From CAVRTM01 sp963696105 (GTDB lineage: Bacteria; Actinomycetota; Actinomycetes; Actinomycetales; Dermatophilaceae), in assembly GCA_963696105.1 (NCBI GenBank), contig CAVOIP010000002.1, positions 310,001 to 374,000 of the forward strand: 64,000 nt of DNA. Reading direction: 5' to 3'. The position numbers and the translations under genes were made by a program. The first letter of the stretch is position 1, and every line of letters starts with the position of its first letter. This document shows positions 14,788 through 23,501 of this stretch, piece after piece. The notes beneath the pieces are model-generated. The model saw nothing but the letters and a program-made list of their open reading frames with translations. It did no database searches and had not been told where the DNA came from.

Positions 14788-15744
14788 TCACCGAGGTGCG
14801 AACCGGTCGGTGGCCGCCCGGATCGCCTCGAGCGTCGTGCCGTGGCCGACGTCGTCGAGCAGGACCAGCTCGCTGCCGGGCCAGGCCCGCGCCAGCCGCC
14901 ACGGCACGTCCGGTGGCCCGCTGACGTCGAGCCGCCCGTGCACCATCACCGCCGGTATGCCGGCCAGGCGCGCCGCCCCGCGCAGCAGCGCACCGTCCTC
15001 GACGAACCCGGCATGGCTGAAGTAGTGCGTCACGATGCGGGCGAAGCCGAGCCGGAACGCCGGGTCCTCGTACCGCGGGTCGGGCCGGTGGCCGGGGTAG
15101 GTGCCGACGTGCGTGTCCTCCCAGGCGCACCAGGCCGCGGCGGCCCGGTCGCGGACCTGTGGGTCCGCGTCGTGCAGCAACCTGCTGTACGCCGCCGCGA
15201 GGTCGCCGTCGCGGTCCTGCGGCGGGACGGCGTCCCGGAACCGCTCCCACTGCTCGGGGAAGACGCGGCCCATGGCGCGGGTGACCCACTCGACCTCGGC
15301 GCGCGTGGTCGTCACCACCGAGGTCAGCACCATCTCGGTGACCCGCTCCGGGTGCGCCTGCGCGTAGGCCAGCGCGAGCGTCGTGCCCCACGAGATGCCG
15401 GCGACGAGCCACCGATCGAGGCCCAGGTGCTCGCGCAGCCGCTCGAGGTCGGCCACGAGGTGGGCCGTGGTGTTGGCCGTCAGGTCGACGGTGGCCGCCC
15501 CCGCAGACGGCGTGCTGCGGCCGCTGCCGCGCTGGTCGAGCTGGACCACGAGGTAGACACGGGGGTCGAACCACCGGCGCCCCCACGGCGAGGACCCGGA
15601 GCCGGGGCCGCCGTGCAGCACCACCGCGGGCTTGCCCGCGGGGTTGCCGGACAGCTCCCAGTGCAGGCGCTGCCCGTCGCCCACGTCGAGCATGCCCCCG
15701 TCGAGCACATCGTCGTCGGCCGGGGTCTGCGGGGCGCGGCTCAT
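14788..15744 (-). CDS. pip: Prolyl aminopeptidase (alpha/beta hydrolase)
   Basis: Cleaves N-terminal proline from peptides. 318 residues, typical of the monomeric S33 family. Oxyanion-hole motif VLHGGPGSG near residue 43, LDQRGSGRS, the nucleophile elbow GISWGT, the Asp in HGRLDVSGPP and the His in DVGHG complete the catalytic triad. No signal peptide, so cytosolic. Stands alone between mihF and a methyltransferase gene, outside the conserved core order. Confidence 0.92.
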   Translation of the reverse strand: MSRAPQTPADDDVLDGGMLDVGDGQRLHWELSGNPAGKPAVVLHGGPGSGSSPWGRRWFDPRVYLVVQLDQRGSGRSTPSAGAATVDLTANTTAHLVADLERLREHLGLDRWLVAGISWGTTLALAYAQAHPERVTEMVLTSVVTTTRAEVEWVTRAMGRVFPEQWERFRDAVPPQDRDGDLAAAYSRLLHDADPQVRDRAAAAWCAWEDTHVGTYPGHRPDPRYEDPAFRLGFARIVTHYFSHAGFVEDGALLRGAARLAGIPAVMVHGRLDVSGPPDVPWRLARAWPGSELVLLDDVGHGTTLEAIRAATDRFAPR

Positions 15745-15856
15745 GCCAGCAGTCTGGCGACCCGACCGCTCCCCCGTCTGTCGGCGACCCCGGGACCGTC
15801 AGCCCTGCGGTCAGCCAGCCGGGCCGGGGCAGCCACGCGGACGGGCACCGGCCCCG

Positions 15857-16564
15857 TCATCGCGCGAGGAACACCGTGGTCGCGCCGGCGTACTCCCGGG
15901 GGCCCTCGAACGGCGGCAGGCCGGCCGCCAGCCCTTCGTCGGTCGTGGCCAGGTAGGCGACCGCCGCGCCGTGGTCAGGGAAGACGGCACGGGTGGCGAT
16001 GTCCTCGCGCGTCACCGCGTCGAAGTGCCGCCGGAGGGACGGCTCCCCGTTCTCGCTGCTGAACCGGGTGACCAGGGGCGCTCCCCCGGCGTCGACCCGC
16101 AGGCCGGCGGTGTGCGCGTCGCCGTTGGTGACGGCGACGAACAACCCGCCCGGCCTCAGCACCCTTCTCACCTCGGCGAGCCCGCGGTGCAGGTCGGGCA
16201 CGTGGTAGAGCATCCACAGCGCCACCACGACGTCGAACCGCGCATCACTGAACGGCAGCTGCTGCACGTCGGCCGGCACTGCGCGGACGCCCCGCGCGGC
16301 AGTCAGCTCGACGAAGCGCGCGGACCGGTCAGTGGCCAGCACCACGGCCTGCGGGTTCTCCTTCATCACCCGAGCCGCGAACACCCCTGTCCCGCAGCCC
16401 ACGTCGAGCACCGAGCCCGGCGCCGCGCCGGCAACTGCCTGCGCGGCGGCGTCCTGGGGGTTGCGTCCGTCGGCCGAGTCGCGCCACACCGAGCGCCGGG
16501 TCTCCAGGCGGCTCTCCGTCCGGTACTGCCGGGCGACCGCGGTGGCGCCCACCATCTGGTCCAT
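15857..16564 (-). CDS. Class I SAM-dependent methyltransferase
   Basis: 235 residues. The SAM-binding motif VLDVGCGTG (about 49-57) and the following ATDRS acidic turn place it among Rossmann methyltransferases; the LWMLYHVPDLHRGLAEVRRVLRPGG stretch is the methyltransferase-11/25 post-I region. Substrate unknown. Divergent from the neighbouring acetyltransferase, with a leaderless-type promoter. Confidence 0.85.
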   Translation of the reverse strand: MDQMVGATAVARQYRTESRLETRRSVWRDSADGRNPQDAAAQAVAGAAPGSVLDVGCGTGVFAARVMKENPQAVVLATDRSARFVELTAARGVRAVPADVQQLPFSDARFDVVVALWMLYHVPDLHRGLAEVRRVLRPGGLFVAVTNGDAHTAGLRVDAGGAPLVTRFSSENGEPSLRRHFDAVTREDIATRAVFPDHGAAVAYLATTDEGLAAGLPPFEGPREYAGATTVFLAR

Positions 16565-16571
16565 GGCGCGG

Positions 16572-16577
16572 ACCCTA
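16572..16577 (-). promoter_or_regulatory. Leaderless-type -10 element (TAGGGT) for the methyltransferase
   Basis: TAGGGT on the minus strand, then seven bases, then ATG. It sits in a 71-base divergent gap that also holds the oppositely directed element at 16623. Confidence 0.45.
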
Positions 16578-16622
16578 CAACCCGGTTGGCGGGGCCCGGG
16601 TGGCCTGCGGCGCGCCCAGCGA

Positions 16623-16628
16623 TACGTT
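16623..16628 (+). promoter_or_regulatory. Leaderless-type -10 element (TACGTT) for the acetyltransferase
   Basis: TACGTT followed by seven bases and the ATG at 16636, the same hexamer and spacing as before the Mau-like cassette. Confidence 0.45.
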
Positions 16629-16635
16629 CGGTCCC

Positions 16636-17367
16636 ATGGGGACCACGCAGGACAGCTTCAGCACACCCGATCCGACCGGTGGAACCGGCGCACGGCAGAC
16701 GCCGTTCGCTCCCGTTCCCGACTCCCGGCCCGTCGACGCGCCCTGGCCGGAGATGACGTGGCCACCGGCGGCCGGCGTCGTGCTGCGCGGTCGGGTCGTC
16801 GAGCTGGCCCCGGCCGACCCGGCCCGCGACGCCGCAGCGCTCTTCACGGCCCTGGACTCCGACGAGGTGTGGCGGCACGTGGCCGGACGGCCGCGGGACC
16901 CCGACGACCACGCCCGCGTCCTGGCGCGGTCGCTCGCGGCGGCCCGCCTCCCCTGGGTGGTGCGCCTCGTCGCCCCGCTGGCCGGGCTCCCCGCCGGGAC
17001 GGTGGTCGGCACGTCCACCTACCTCGACGCGTCTGTCGCGGACGCCCGGCTGGAGATCGGCTCCACCGCCTACTCGCCCGCGGTCTGGGGCAGCGTCGTC
17101 AACCCGGAGACCAAGCTGCTGCTGATGGGTCACGCGTTCGAGGTGCTCGGTGCGGGTCGGGTGCAGCTGAAGACCGATGTGCGCAACCACCGCTCGCAGC
17201 GCGCCATCGCCCGTCTCGGCGCGACGTACGAGGGCACGCTGCGCCGCTACCAGCGCCGCGCCGACGGCACCGTGCGCGACACCGCGATGTTCTCGGTCGT
17301 GGCCGAGGACTGGCCCGCGGTCCGTGCCGGCCTGACGCAGCGGCTGGCCGACGTCACCGGGTCCTGA
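16636..17367 (+). CDS. GNAT-family acetyltransferase (RimJ/RimL-like)
   Basis: 243 residues. After a disordered 40-residue N-terminus comes an acetyltransferase-3 domain: LRGRVVELAPADPARDAAALF, then EIGSTAYSPAVWGSVVNPETKLLLMGHAFEVLGAGRVQLKTDVRNHRSQRAIARLGATYEG, the stretch with the acetyl-CoA-binding helix typical of RimJ/RimL relatives. Target amine unknown. The TACGTT-N7 promoter supports ATG 16636 over an upstream ATG at 16600. Converges on pyrF. Confidence 0.87.
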   Translation: MGTTQDSFSTPDPTGGTGARQTPFAPVPDSRPVDAPWPEMTWPPAAGVVLRGRVVELAPADPARDAAALFTALDSDEVWRHVAGRPRDPDDHARVLARSLAAARLPWVVRLVAPLAGLPAGTVVGTSTYLDASVADARLEIGSTAYSPAVWGSVVNPETKLLLMGHAFEVLGAGRVQLKTDVRNHRSQRAIARLGATYEGTLRRYQRRADGTVRDTAMFSVVAEDWPAVRAGLTQRLADVTGS

Positions 17368-17411
17368 CCCCCCGGTGTCCCGGGCGACCGCCCCACCCGT
17401 ACGCCGACCGC

Positions 17412-18272
17412 TCACCGCCCCGCGGCGGTCACCTCGGCCATCCGTGCGGCGGTGCGCCGCGCGGCGTCGCGCAGCGAGGACGCGGAAGGACCGGCCCCGA
17501 GGACCTCACGGCTGCTGCTGGCCAGCACGGACGGCAGCGCCGCGCCGAACACCCGGAGCAGGTCCGCTGCCCCCGCACCCTGCGCCCCGATGCCGGGAGC
17601 CAGCAACGGCCCGTTGACGCCGGCGAGGTCGAGCCCGAGCTGCTGCACGGCCGCGCCGATCGTGGCGCCGACGACCAGCCCCACGCTGCCCAGCGGGGCG
17701 GCACCCTTGTTGTCGGCGGTGGCACCGGCCACGACCGCCCCGGCGACGCTCTCGTCGCCGAGCCGGGCATGCTGCACCGCGGCCCCTTCCGGGTTGGACG
17801 TCAGGGCGAGGACGAAGACACCCCGTCCGGTGTCCCGGGCGAGGTCCAGAGCCGGGCGCAGCGAGCCGTAGCCGAGATAGGGGCTCACCGTGATCGCGTC
17901 GGCCCGCAGCGGGCTGTCGTCGGCCAGGTAGGCGAGGGCGTAGGCGGTCATCGTCGAGCCGATGTCCCCGCGCTTGACGTCCAGCACCGACAGCGTGCCG
18001 GCCTCCCGCAGCCCGGCGAGGGTGCGCTCGAGCACCGCCACCCCCGCGGAGCCGAAACGCTCGAAGAACGCCGACTGCGGCTTGACCGCGGCGACCGTCC
18101 CCGCGAACGCCTCGACGCACGTCATCGCGAACGTCTCCAGCCCCTTCGCGGTGTCGGGAAGGCCCCAGGCGCCCAGCAGGCCGGGGTGCGGGTCGATGCC
18201 GACGCACAGCGGCCCGTGCTCGGCCATGGCGCGGTGCAGCCGCGCGCCGAACGTCCCCTCGCCGGCCCTCAT
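17412..18272 (-). CDS. pyrF: Orotidine 5'-phosphate decarboxylase
   Basis: Last step to UMP. 286 residues, the longer type found in mycobacteria and myxobacteria. Catalytic motif VLDVKRGDIGSTM (about residues 90-102) with the Lys-Asp pair, and SPYLGYGSL. ATG 18272 overlaps the pyrD stop as ATGA. Last gene of the pyrimidine operon, ending convergently 44 bases from the acetyltransferase gene. Confidence 0.96.
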   Translation of the reverse strand: MRAGEGTFGARLHRAMAEHGPLCVGIDPHPGLLGAWGLPDTAKGLETFAMTCVEAFAGTVAAVKPQSAFFERFGSAGVAVLERTLAGLREAGTLSVLDVKRGDIGSTMTAYALAYLADDSPLRADAITVSPYLGYGSLRPALDLARDTGRGVFVLALTSNPEGAAVQHARLGDESVAGAVVAGATADNKGAAPLGSVGLVVGATIGAAVQQLGLDLAGVNGPLLAPGIGAQGAGAADLLRVFGAALPSVLASSSREVLGAGPSASSLRDAARRTAARMAEVTAAGR

Positions 18273-19288
18273 CGGCGCGGGTCCAACCGGGTGTGTGCCA
18301 CGCCCACAGCGTCCTCGAATCTGGCAAAACCCCTGTCCCGCAGCAAGCGTGCGAGCTCGTGGTGGACACGAACCGGTGCACTCGGGTCGTTGAAGGTCGC
18401 CGTGCCGACCTGGACGGCGCTGGCGCCGGCCGCAACCATCTGCAGGGCGTCGGCACCCGTGCGCACTCCCCCGACGCCGACGATCGGCATCGTGGGCAGC
18501 CGGCCATCGAGCATCGCGGCGCGGGTCTGCCAGATCGCCCGGACCGCGACCGGGCGGATCGCCGGACCGGACAGGCCACCGGTGACTCCGGCGAGCTGCG
18601 GTCGCATCAGGTCGGTGTCGATCACCATGCCCAGCAACGTGTTGATCATGGTGAGCCCGTCGGCCCCGGCCGCCACGCACGCCTGCGCGATCTCGACGAT
18701 GTCGGTGACGTCCGGGCTGAGCTTGGCGAAGATCGGGATGTCCCGCGGCAGCTGCTCGCGCACCAGCGAGACCACCGCCGCGGACGCCACCGGGTCGCAG
18801 GCGAAGACCAGCCCGCGGTTGGCCACGTTGGGGCAGGAGATGTTCACCTCCACGCCGACGACGGCGGCGAAGGCGTCGGACGCCCGCAGCGTGGCCGCGA
18901 CCTCGGCGTACTCCTCGCTGCTGCTGCCGGCGATCGAGACGAGCGCGCGGGCCCCGACCGCCTGCAGCCAGGCCAGGTCATCCCGGACGAACGCGCCGAT
19001 GCCGGGTCCCTGCAGGCCGATCGAGTTGAGCATGCCGCTCGGGGTCTCGGCCATGCGCGGTGTGCCACGGCCCGACCTGGGGTCGGCCATCACGGACTTG
19101 GTGACGAACGCCCCCAGGTCGGCGACGTCGAAGAAACGGTGCAGCTCCTTGCCGTTGGCGGCACACCCCGAGGCGGTCATCAGCGGGTTGGGCAGCCGCG
19201 CGGGCCCGAGCGCGACACGCATGTCGACCTCGGGGGCCACCGGGTGGCTGTCGGCGTGCGTCGCCGTGGCGGCGTGTGCGGTGCTCAT
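18269..19288 (-). CDS. pyrD: Dihydroorotate dehydrogenase, class 1B catalytic subunit
   Basis: Oxidises dihydroorotate to orotate with FMN. 339 residues with a 25-residue N-terminal extension. The active-site NISCPNV motif has Cys as base, the hallmark of class 1 enzymes; NPLMTASGC, KLSPDVTDI, NTLLGM and VGVGGVRTG are also present. With PyrK directly upstream (stop and start share one base, TGATG) it forms the NAD-linked heterotetramer rather than the quinone-linked class 2 enzyme of many other actinobacteria. Confidence 0.95.
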   Translation of the reverse strand: MSTAHAATATHADSHPVAPEVDMRVALGPARLPNPLMTASGCAANGKELHRFFDVADLGAFVTKSVMADPRSGRGTPRMAETPSGMLNSIGLQGPGIGAFVRDDLAWLQAVGARALVSIAGSSSEEYAEVAATLRASDAFAAVVGVEVNISCPNVANRGLVFACDPVASAAVVSLVREQLPRDIPIFAKLSPDVTDIVEIAQACVAAGADGLTMINTLLGMVIDTDLMRPQLAGVTGGLSGPAIRPVAVRAIWQTRAAMLDGRLPTMPIVGVGGVRTGADALQMVAAGASAVQVGTATFNDPSAPVRVHHELARLLRDRGFARFEDAVGVAHTRLDPRR

Positions 19289-20187
19289 CAGTGTCCTCCG
19301 GTCTGCGGTGCCCCGACGGCGTCGTCGGGGACCCGCCCCCAGCCCGACTCGAACGCGTCCCAGCGCACCCGCTCGCCGGGGAAGATGGGTCCCTCGACGC
19401 AGGACCGGACCATGCGGGTCCGCCCGTCGTCACCGACGACCGGCATCACACACGTCATGCAGACCCCCACGCCGCAGGCCATCGACTCCTCCACGGCGAC
19501 GTGCGCGACCGCACCCTCGGCCTTCGCCACCCGGGTGATGGAGTGCAGCATGGCCATCGGGCCGCAGCCGTAGACCAGCGACGCACCGGAGTCGCGAAGA
19601 ACCTCGGGCAGGACGTCGGAGACCCAGCCGCGCGAGCCCATCGAGCCGTCGTCGGTGGTGACGGCGACACCGTCGGCCGCGCGTCCGGCCTCCTCGACGC
19701 CGAAGAGCCGGTCCTCACTCGCCGCACCCAGCACCATCTCGACGTGGCAGCCACGTTCGCGCAGGGCGGCGGCGAGCCAGAACAGCGGCGCGCTGCCGTA
19801 CCCCCCACCGACCAGGACGCACGGCGCCGGCTCGGTGGGCAACGGGAACGGGCGCCCCAACGGGCCCACGATGTCGACCGCGTCACCGGTACGCAGCTCC
19901 GTCAGCCACCGGGTGCCAGGTCCGTGCGCGGCGACCACGAGGTCGACGGTGCCGCCGCCCTCGGCCCCCACCGGGCTCACCTGGTGGATCGAGAAGCAGC
20001 GACGCAGCAGGGTGGCGGAGGTGTCACCACCCAACGCCAGCGCCACGAACTGGCCCGGTCGGGCCAGCTCGGCCACGTCGGGCGCGGCGAACGTCATCTG
20101 CTGGTAGGCGCCCACCCGCCGGGTGGCGACCACCGCGCCGGCCACCTGCGGGATGCGCCCGCTGCCGACCGCGGTCTCCGCGGTCAC
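19288..20187 (-). CDS. pyrK: Dihydroorotate dehydrogenase electron transfer subunit
   Basis: Ferredoxin-reductase-like partner of class 1B PyrD that passes electrons from FMN through a [2Fe-2S] cluster and FAD to NAD. 299 residues. FAD-binding RRCFSIHQV, the NAD-binding GGGYGSAPLFWLAAAL and the C-terminal cluster ligands ESMACGVGVCMTCVMPV...SCVEGP (four Cys) are clear. GTG start overlaps the carB stop as GTGA. Confidence 0.95.
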   Translation of the reverse strand: MTAETAVGSGRIPQVAGAVVATRRVGAYQQMTFAAPDVAELARPGQFVALALGGDTSATLLRRCFSIHQVSPVGAEGGGTVDLVVAAHGPGTRWLTELRTGDAVDIVGPLGRPFPLPTEPAPCVLVGGGYGSAPLFWLAAALRERGCHVEMVLGAASEDRLFGVEEAGRAADGVAVTTDDGSMGSRGWVSDVLPEVLRDSGASLVYGCGPMAMLHSITRVAKAEGAVAHVAVEESMACGVGVCMTCVMPVVGDDGRTRMVRSCVEGPIFPGERVRWDAFESGWGRVPDDAVGAPQTGGH

Positions 20188-23100
20188 GAACGACCGCCCT
20201 TGCGGGAGAAAAGGTCCAGGTCCCGGGCGTGGTCCTGCAGCGACTTGACCCGGATCTTCTCGGTCATCTGTGACTCGATCCCCTGCACCGCTGCACCGAG
20301 CTGCTGCACCGTCGTGATGATCGGCTTGTCCATGCTCGTCGTCGCGGCCCGGATGGCGTAGCCGTCCGCCCTGGCATCACGACCCGACGGCGTGTTGACC
20401 ACCATCACCACGTCGCCGGCGGTGATGCGCTCGACGATTGTCGGCTCGCCGTCGGGCCCCGACCCCTCACTGTGCTTGCGGACGACCGACGCGTGAACTC
20501 CGTTGCGGCGCAACACATCTGCGGTGCCCTTGGTCGCGATCAGGTCGAAGCCGAGGTCCGCCAGGCGCTTCACGGGGAAGATCATCGCCCGCTTGTCGCG
20601 GTTGGCGACGGACACGAAGACGGTTCCCCGGCGCGGCAGCCCGGTCACCGAGCCGAGCTGGCTCTTGGCGAACGCCGGCCCGAAGTCGGTGTCGATGCCC
20701 ATCACCTCACCGGTGGAGCGCATCTCGGGCCCGAGCAGGCTGTCGACGACCTGGCCCTCGCGGGTGCGGAACCGCTTGAACGGCAGCACCGCCTCCTTGA
20801 CCGACACCGGGGCGTGCGCCGGCAGGGTCCCGCCGTCGCCCTGCGGCGGCAGCACCCCCTCCTCACGCAGCTGGGCGATGCTCGCACCGAGCATGACGCG
20901 GGCGGCCGCCTTGGCCAGCGGCACGCTGGTGGCCTTCGCCACGAACGGCACCGTTCGGCTGGCCCGCGGGTTGGCCTCCAGGACGTAGAGGACGTCCTGG
21001 GCCAGGGCGAACTGGACGTTCATCAGGCCCTTGACGCCGATGCCCTGCGCCAGCTTGAGCGTGGACGCCCGGACCCGGCTGACCTCCTCGGGGCCGAGCG
21101 TCACCGGCGGCAGCACGCAGGCCGAGTCGCCGGAGTGGATCCCCGCCTCCTCGATGTGCTCCATGATCCCGCCGAGGTACATCTCGGTGCCGTCGTACAG
21201 CACGTCGACGTCGATCTCGATCGCGTCGTCGAGGAACCGGTCGACCAGCACGGGGTGCTCGGGCGAGGCGTGCGTGGCGCGGTTGACGTAGCCGGTCAGC
21301 GTCTCGTCGTCGTACACGATCTCCATGCCCCGGCCGCCGAGCACGTAGGAGGGGCGCACCAACACGGGGTAACCGATCTCGCGGGCCACCTCGACCGCCT
21401 CCTCACCGCTGTACGCCGTGCCGTGGCGCGGTGCCGGGAGCTTGGCCTCGGCCAGGACACGACCGAAGGCGCCGCGGTCCTCGGCGAGGTGGATCGCCTC
21501 GGGGGACGTGCCGACGATCGGCACCCCCTCGTCCTTGAGGGCCCTGGCGAGGCCGAGCGGCGTCTGCCCGCCGAGCTGGACGATGACGCCGGCGATGGGC
21601 CCCGCCAGGCGCTCGGCGTGGACGACCTCCAGCACGTCCTCCAACGTGAGCGGCTCGAAGTACAGCCGGCTGGAGGTGTCGTAGTCGGTGGAGACCGTCT
21701 CGGGGTTGCAGTTGACCATCACCGTGTCGAAGCCGGCGTCGCGCAGCGCAAAGCTGGCGTGCACGCAGGAGTAGTCGAACTCGACTCCCTGCCCGATCCG
21801 GTTGGGGCCCGAGCCGAGGATGATCACGGCCGGTCGCTCCCGCGGCTCGACCTCTGTCTCCTCGTCGTACGAGCTGTAGTGGTAGGGCGTCCGGGCCGCG
21901 AACTCCGCCGCGCAGGTGTCCACGGTCTTGTAGACCGGTCGGACGCCCAGCGCGTGGCGCACGCCGCGGACGACGGCCTCGGGCATCGACGTGAGCTCGG
22001 CCAGCTGGCTGTCGGAGAACCCGTGCCGCTTGGCCAGGCGCAGGAGGTCGGCGGTCAGCTGGGGCGCGCGGGCGATGCGGACGGCCAGCTCGTTGATGAG
22101 CGCGATCTGGTCGAGGAACCACGGGTCGATGCCGGTGGCCTCGTGCACCTCCTCGACCGAGAGCCCGCCGCGAAGGGCCTGCTGCACCAGGACGATCCGA
22201 CCGTCCGTCGGCGTCTTGGCCTGGTGCAGCAGGGCGCGGGCCTGCTCCTTGGAGGGGTCCTCGTCCTTGCGCCAGTGGAACGACGACCCCTGGCGCTCGG
22301 TGGAACGCAGCGCCTTCTGCAGCGCCTCGGTGAAGTTGCGCCCGATCGACATGGCCTCGCCGACGCTCTTCATCGTGGTGGTCAGCGTCGGGTCGGCGGC
22401 GGGGAACTTCTCGAACACGAACCGGGGCACCTTGACCACGACGTAGTCCAGGGTCGGCTCGAAGCTGGCCGGGGTCTCGCGGGTGATGTCGTTGGGCACC
22501 TCGTCCAGGGTGTAGCCGATCGCCATCTTGGCGGCGATCTTGGCGATCGGGAACCCGGTGGCCTTGGACGCCAGCGCGGACGAGCGGGAGACGCGCGGGT
22601 TCATCTCGATGACGATGACCCGGCCGTCGCGCGGGTTGACCGCGAACTGGATGTTGCAGCCGCCGGTGTCGACGCCGACCTCGCGGATGATCGCGATGCC
22701 GACGTCGCGCAGCCGCTGGTACTCGCGGTCGGTGAGGGTCAGCGCCGGTGCCACGGTGATGGAGTCGCCGGTGTGCACGCCCATCGGGTCGAGGTTCTCG
22801 ATCGAGCAGACGACCACGACGTTGTCGGCGTGGTCGCGCATGACCTCGAGCTCGTACTCCTTCCACCCGGTGATGGACTCCTCGAGGAGCACCTCGGTGG
22901 TCGGTGAGTCGTGCAGGCCCGCACCGGCCATCCGGCGCAGGTCGCTCTCGTCGTGCGCGAACCCGGACCCCAGGCCGCCCATGGTGAACGAGGGCCGGAC
23001 CACCAGCGGGTAGCCGAGCTCGGCGGCGGCCTCGAGGCACTCGTCCATGGTGTGCGCGATCCGGCTGCGGGCCGTCTCGGCGCCGCAGCGCTCGACGACG

Positions 23101-23501
23101 CCCTTGAAGAGCTGCCGGTCCTCGCCGAGCTGGATCGCCTCGACATTGGCGCCGATGAGCGGGCAGTCGTACTTCTCCAGGATCCCCTGCTCGTGCAACG
23201 CGATCGCGGCGTTGAGGGCGGTCTGCCCGCCCAGGGTCGCGAGGACCGCGTCGGGCCGTTCCTTGGCGATGATCGCCTCGATCACCTCGGGGATGATCGG
23301 CTCGATGTACGTCGCGTCGGCGAACTCGGGGTCGGTCATGATCGTCGCCGGGTTGGAGTTGACCAGGATGACCCTGATCCCCTCCTCACGCAGCACCCGG
23401 CACGCCTGGGTGCCGGAGTAGTCGAACTCGCCGGCCTGCCCGATGACGATCGGGCCGGAACCGATGACGAGGACGCTGGAGATGTCGGAGCGGCGGGGCA
23501 T
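20184..23501 (-). CDS. carB: Carbamoyl-phosphate synthase large subunit
   Basis: Makes carbamoyl phosphate from bicarbonate, ammonia from CarA, and two ATP. 1105 residues, full length. Two ATP-grasp halves are visible: SVLVIGSGPIVIGQAGEFDYSG at the N-terminus and VIILGSGPNRIGQGVEFDYSC at about residue 570. The C-terminal MGS-like allosteric domain follows from about 960. Starts in the TGATG overlap with carA and ends in a GTGA overlap with pyrK. Confidence 0.98.
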   Translation of the reverse strand: MPRRSDISSVLVIGSGPIVIGQAGEFDYSGTQACRVLREEGIRVILVNSNPATIMTDPEFADATYIEPIIPEVIEAIIAKERPDAVLATLGGQTALNAAIALHEQGILEKYDCPLIGANVEAIQLGEDRQLFKGVVERCGAETARSRIAHTMDECLEAAAELGYPLVVRPSFTMGGLGSGFAHDESDLRRMAGAGLHDSPTTEVLLEESITGWKEYELEVMRDHADNVVVVCSIENLDPMGVHTGDSITVAPALTLTDREYQRLRDVGIAIIREVGVDTGGCNIQFAVNPRDGRVIVIEMNPRVSRSSALASKATGFPIAKIAAKMAIGYTLDEVPNDITRETPASFEPTLDYVVVKVPRFVFEKFPAADPTLTTTMKSVGEAMSIGRNFTEALQKALRSTERQGSSFHWRKDEDPSKEQARALLHQAKTPTDGRIVLVQQALRGGLSVEEVHEATGIDPWFLDQIALINELAVRIARAPQLTADLLRLAKRHGFSDSQLAELTSMPEAVVRGVRHALGVRPVYKTVDTCAAEFAARTPYHYSSYDEETEVEPRERPAVIILGSGPNRIGQGVEFDYSCVHASFALRDAGFDTVMVNCNPETVSTDYDTSSRLYFEPLTLEDVLEVVHAERLAGPIAGVIVQLGGQTPLGLARALKDEGVPIVGTSPEAIHLAEDRGAFGRVLAEAKLPAPRHGTAYSGEEAVEVAREIGYPVLVRPSYVLGGRGMEIVYDDETLTGYVNRATHASPEHPVLVDRFLDDAIEIDVDVLYDGTEMYLGGIMEHIEEAGIHSGDSACVLPPVTLGPEEVSRVRASTLKLAQGIGVKGLMNVQFALAQDVLYVLEANPRASRTVPFVAKATSVPLAKAAARVMLGASIAQLREEGVLPPQGDGGTLPAHAPVSVKEAVLPFKRFRTREGQVVDSLLGPEMRSTGEVMGIDTDFGPAFAKSQLGSVTGLPRRGTVFVSVANRDKRAMIFPVKRLADLGFDLIATKGTADVLRRNGVHASVVRKHSEGSGPDGEPTIVERITAGDVVMVVNTPSGRDARADGYAIRAATTSMDKPIITTVQQLGAAVQGIESQMTEKIRVKSLQDHARDLDLFSRKGGRS

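Noticed and set aside
16332..19538. A 1068-codon plus-strand open frame opposite pyrF and pyrD
   Set aside because: It is a shadow of the minus-strand genes in GC-rich DNA; it lacks domain motifs, is rich in Arg/Pro/Ala, and the opposite strand encodes clear enzymes. The same holds for long plus-strand frames over carB (20472-22907) and alaS (40345-43035).
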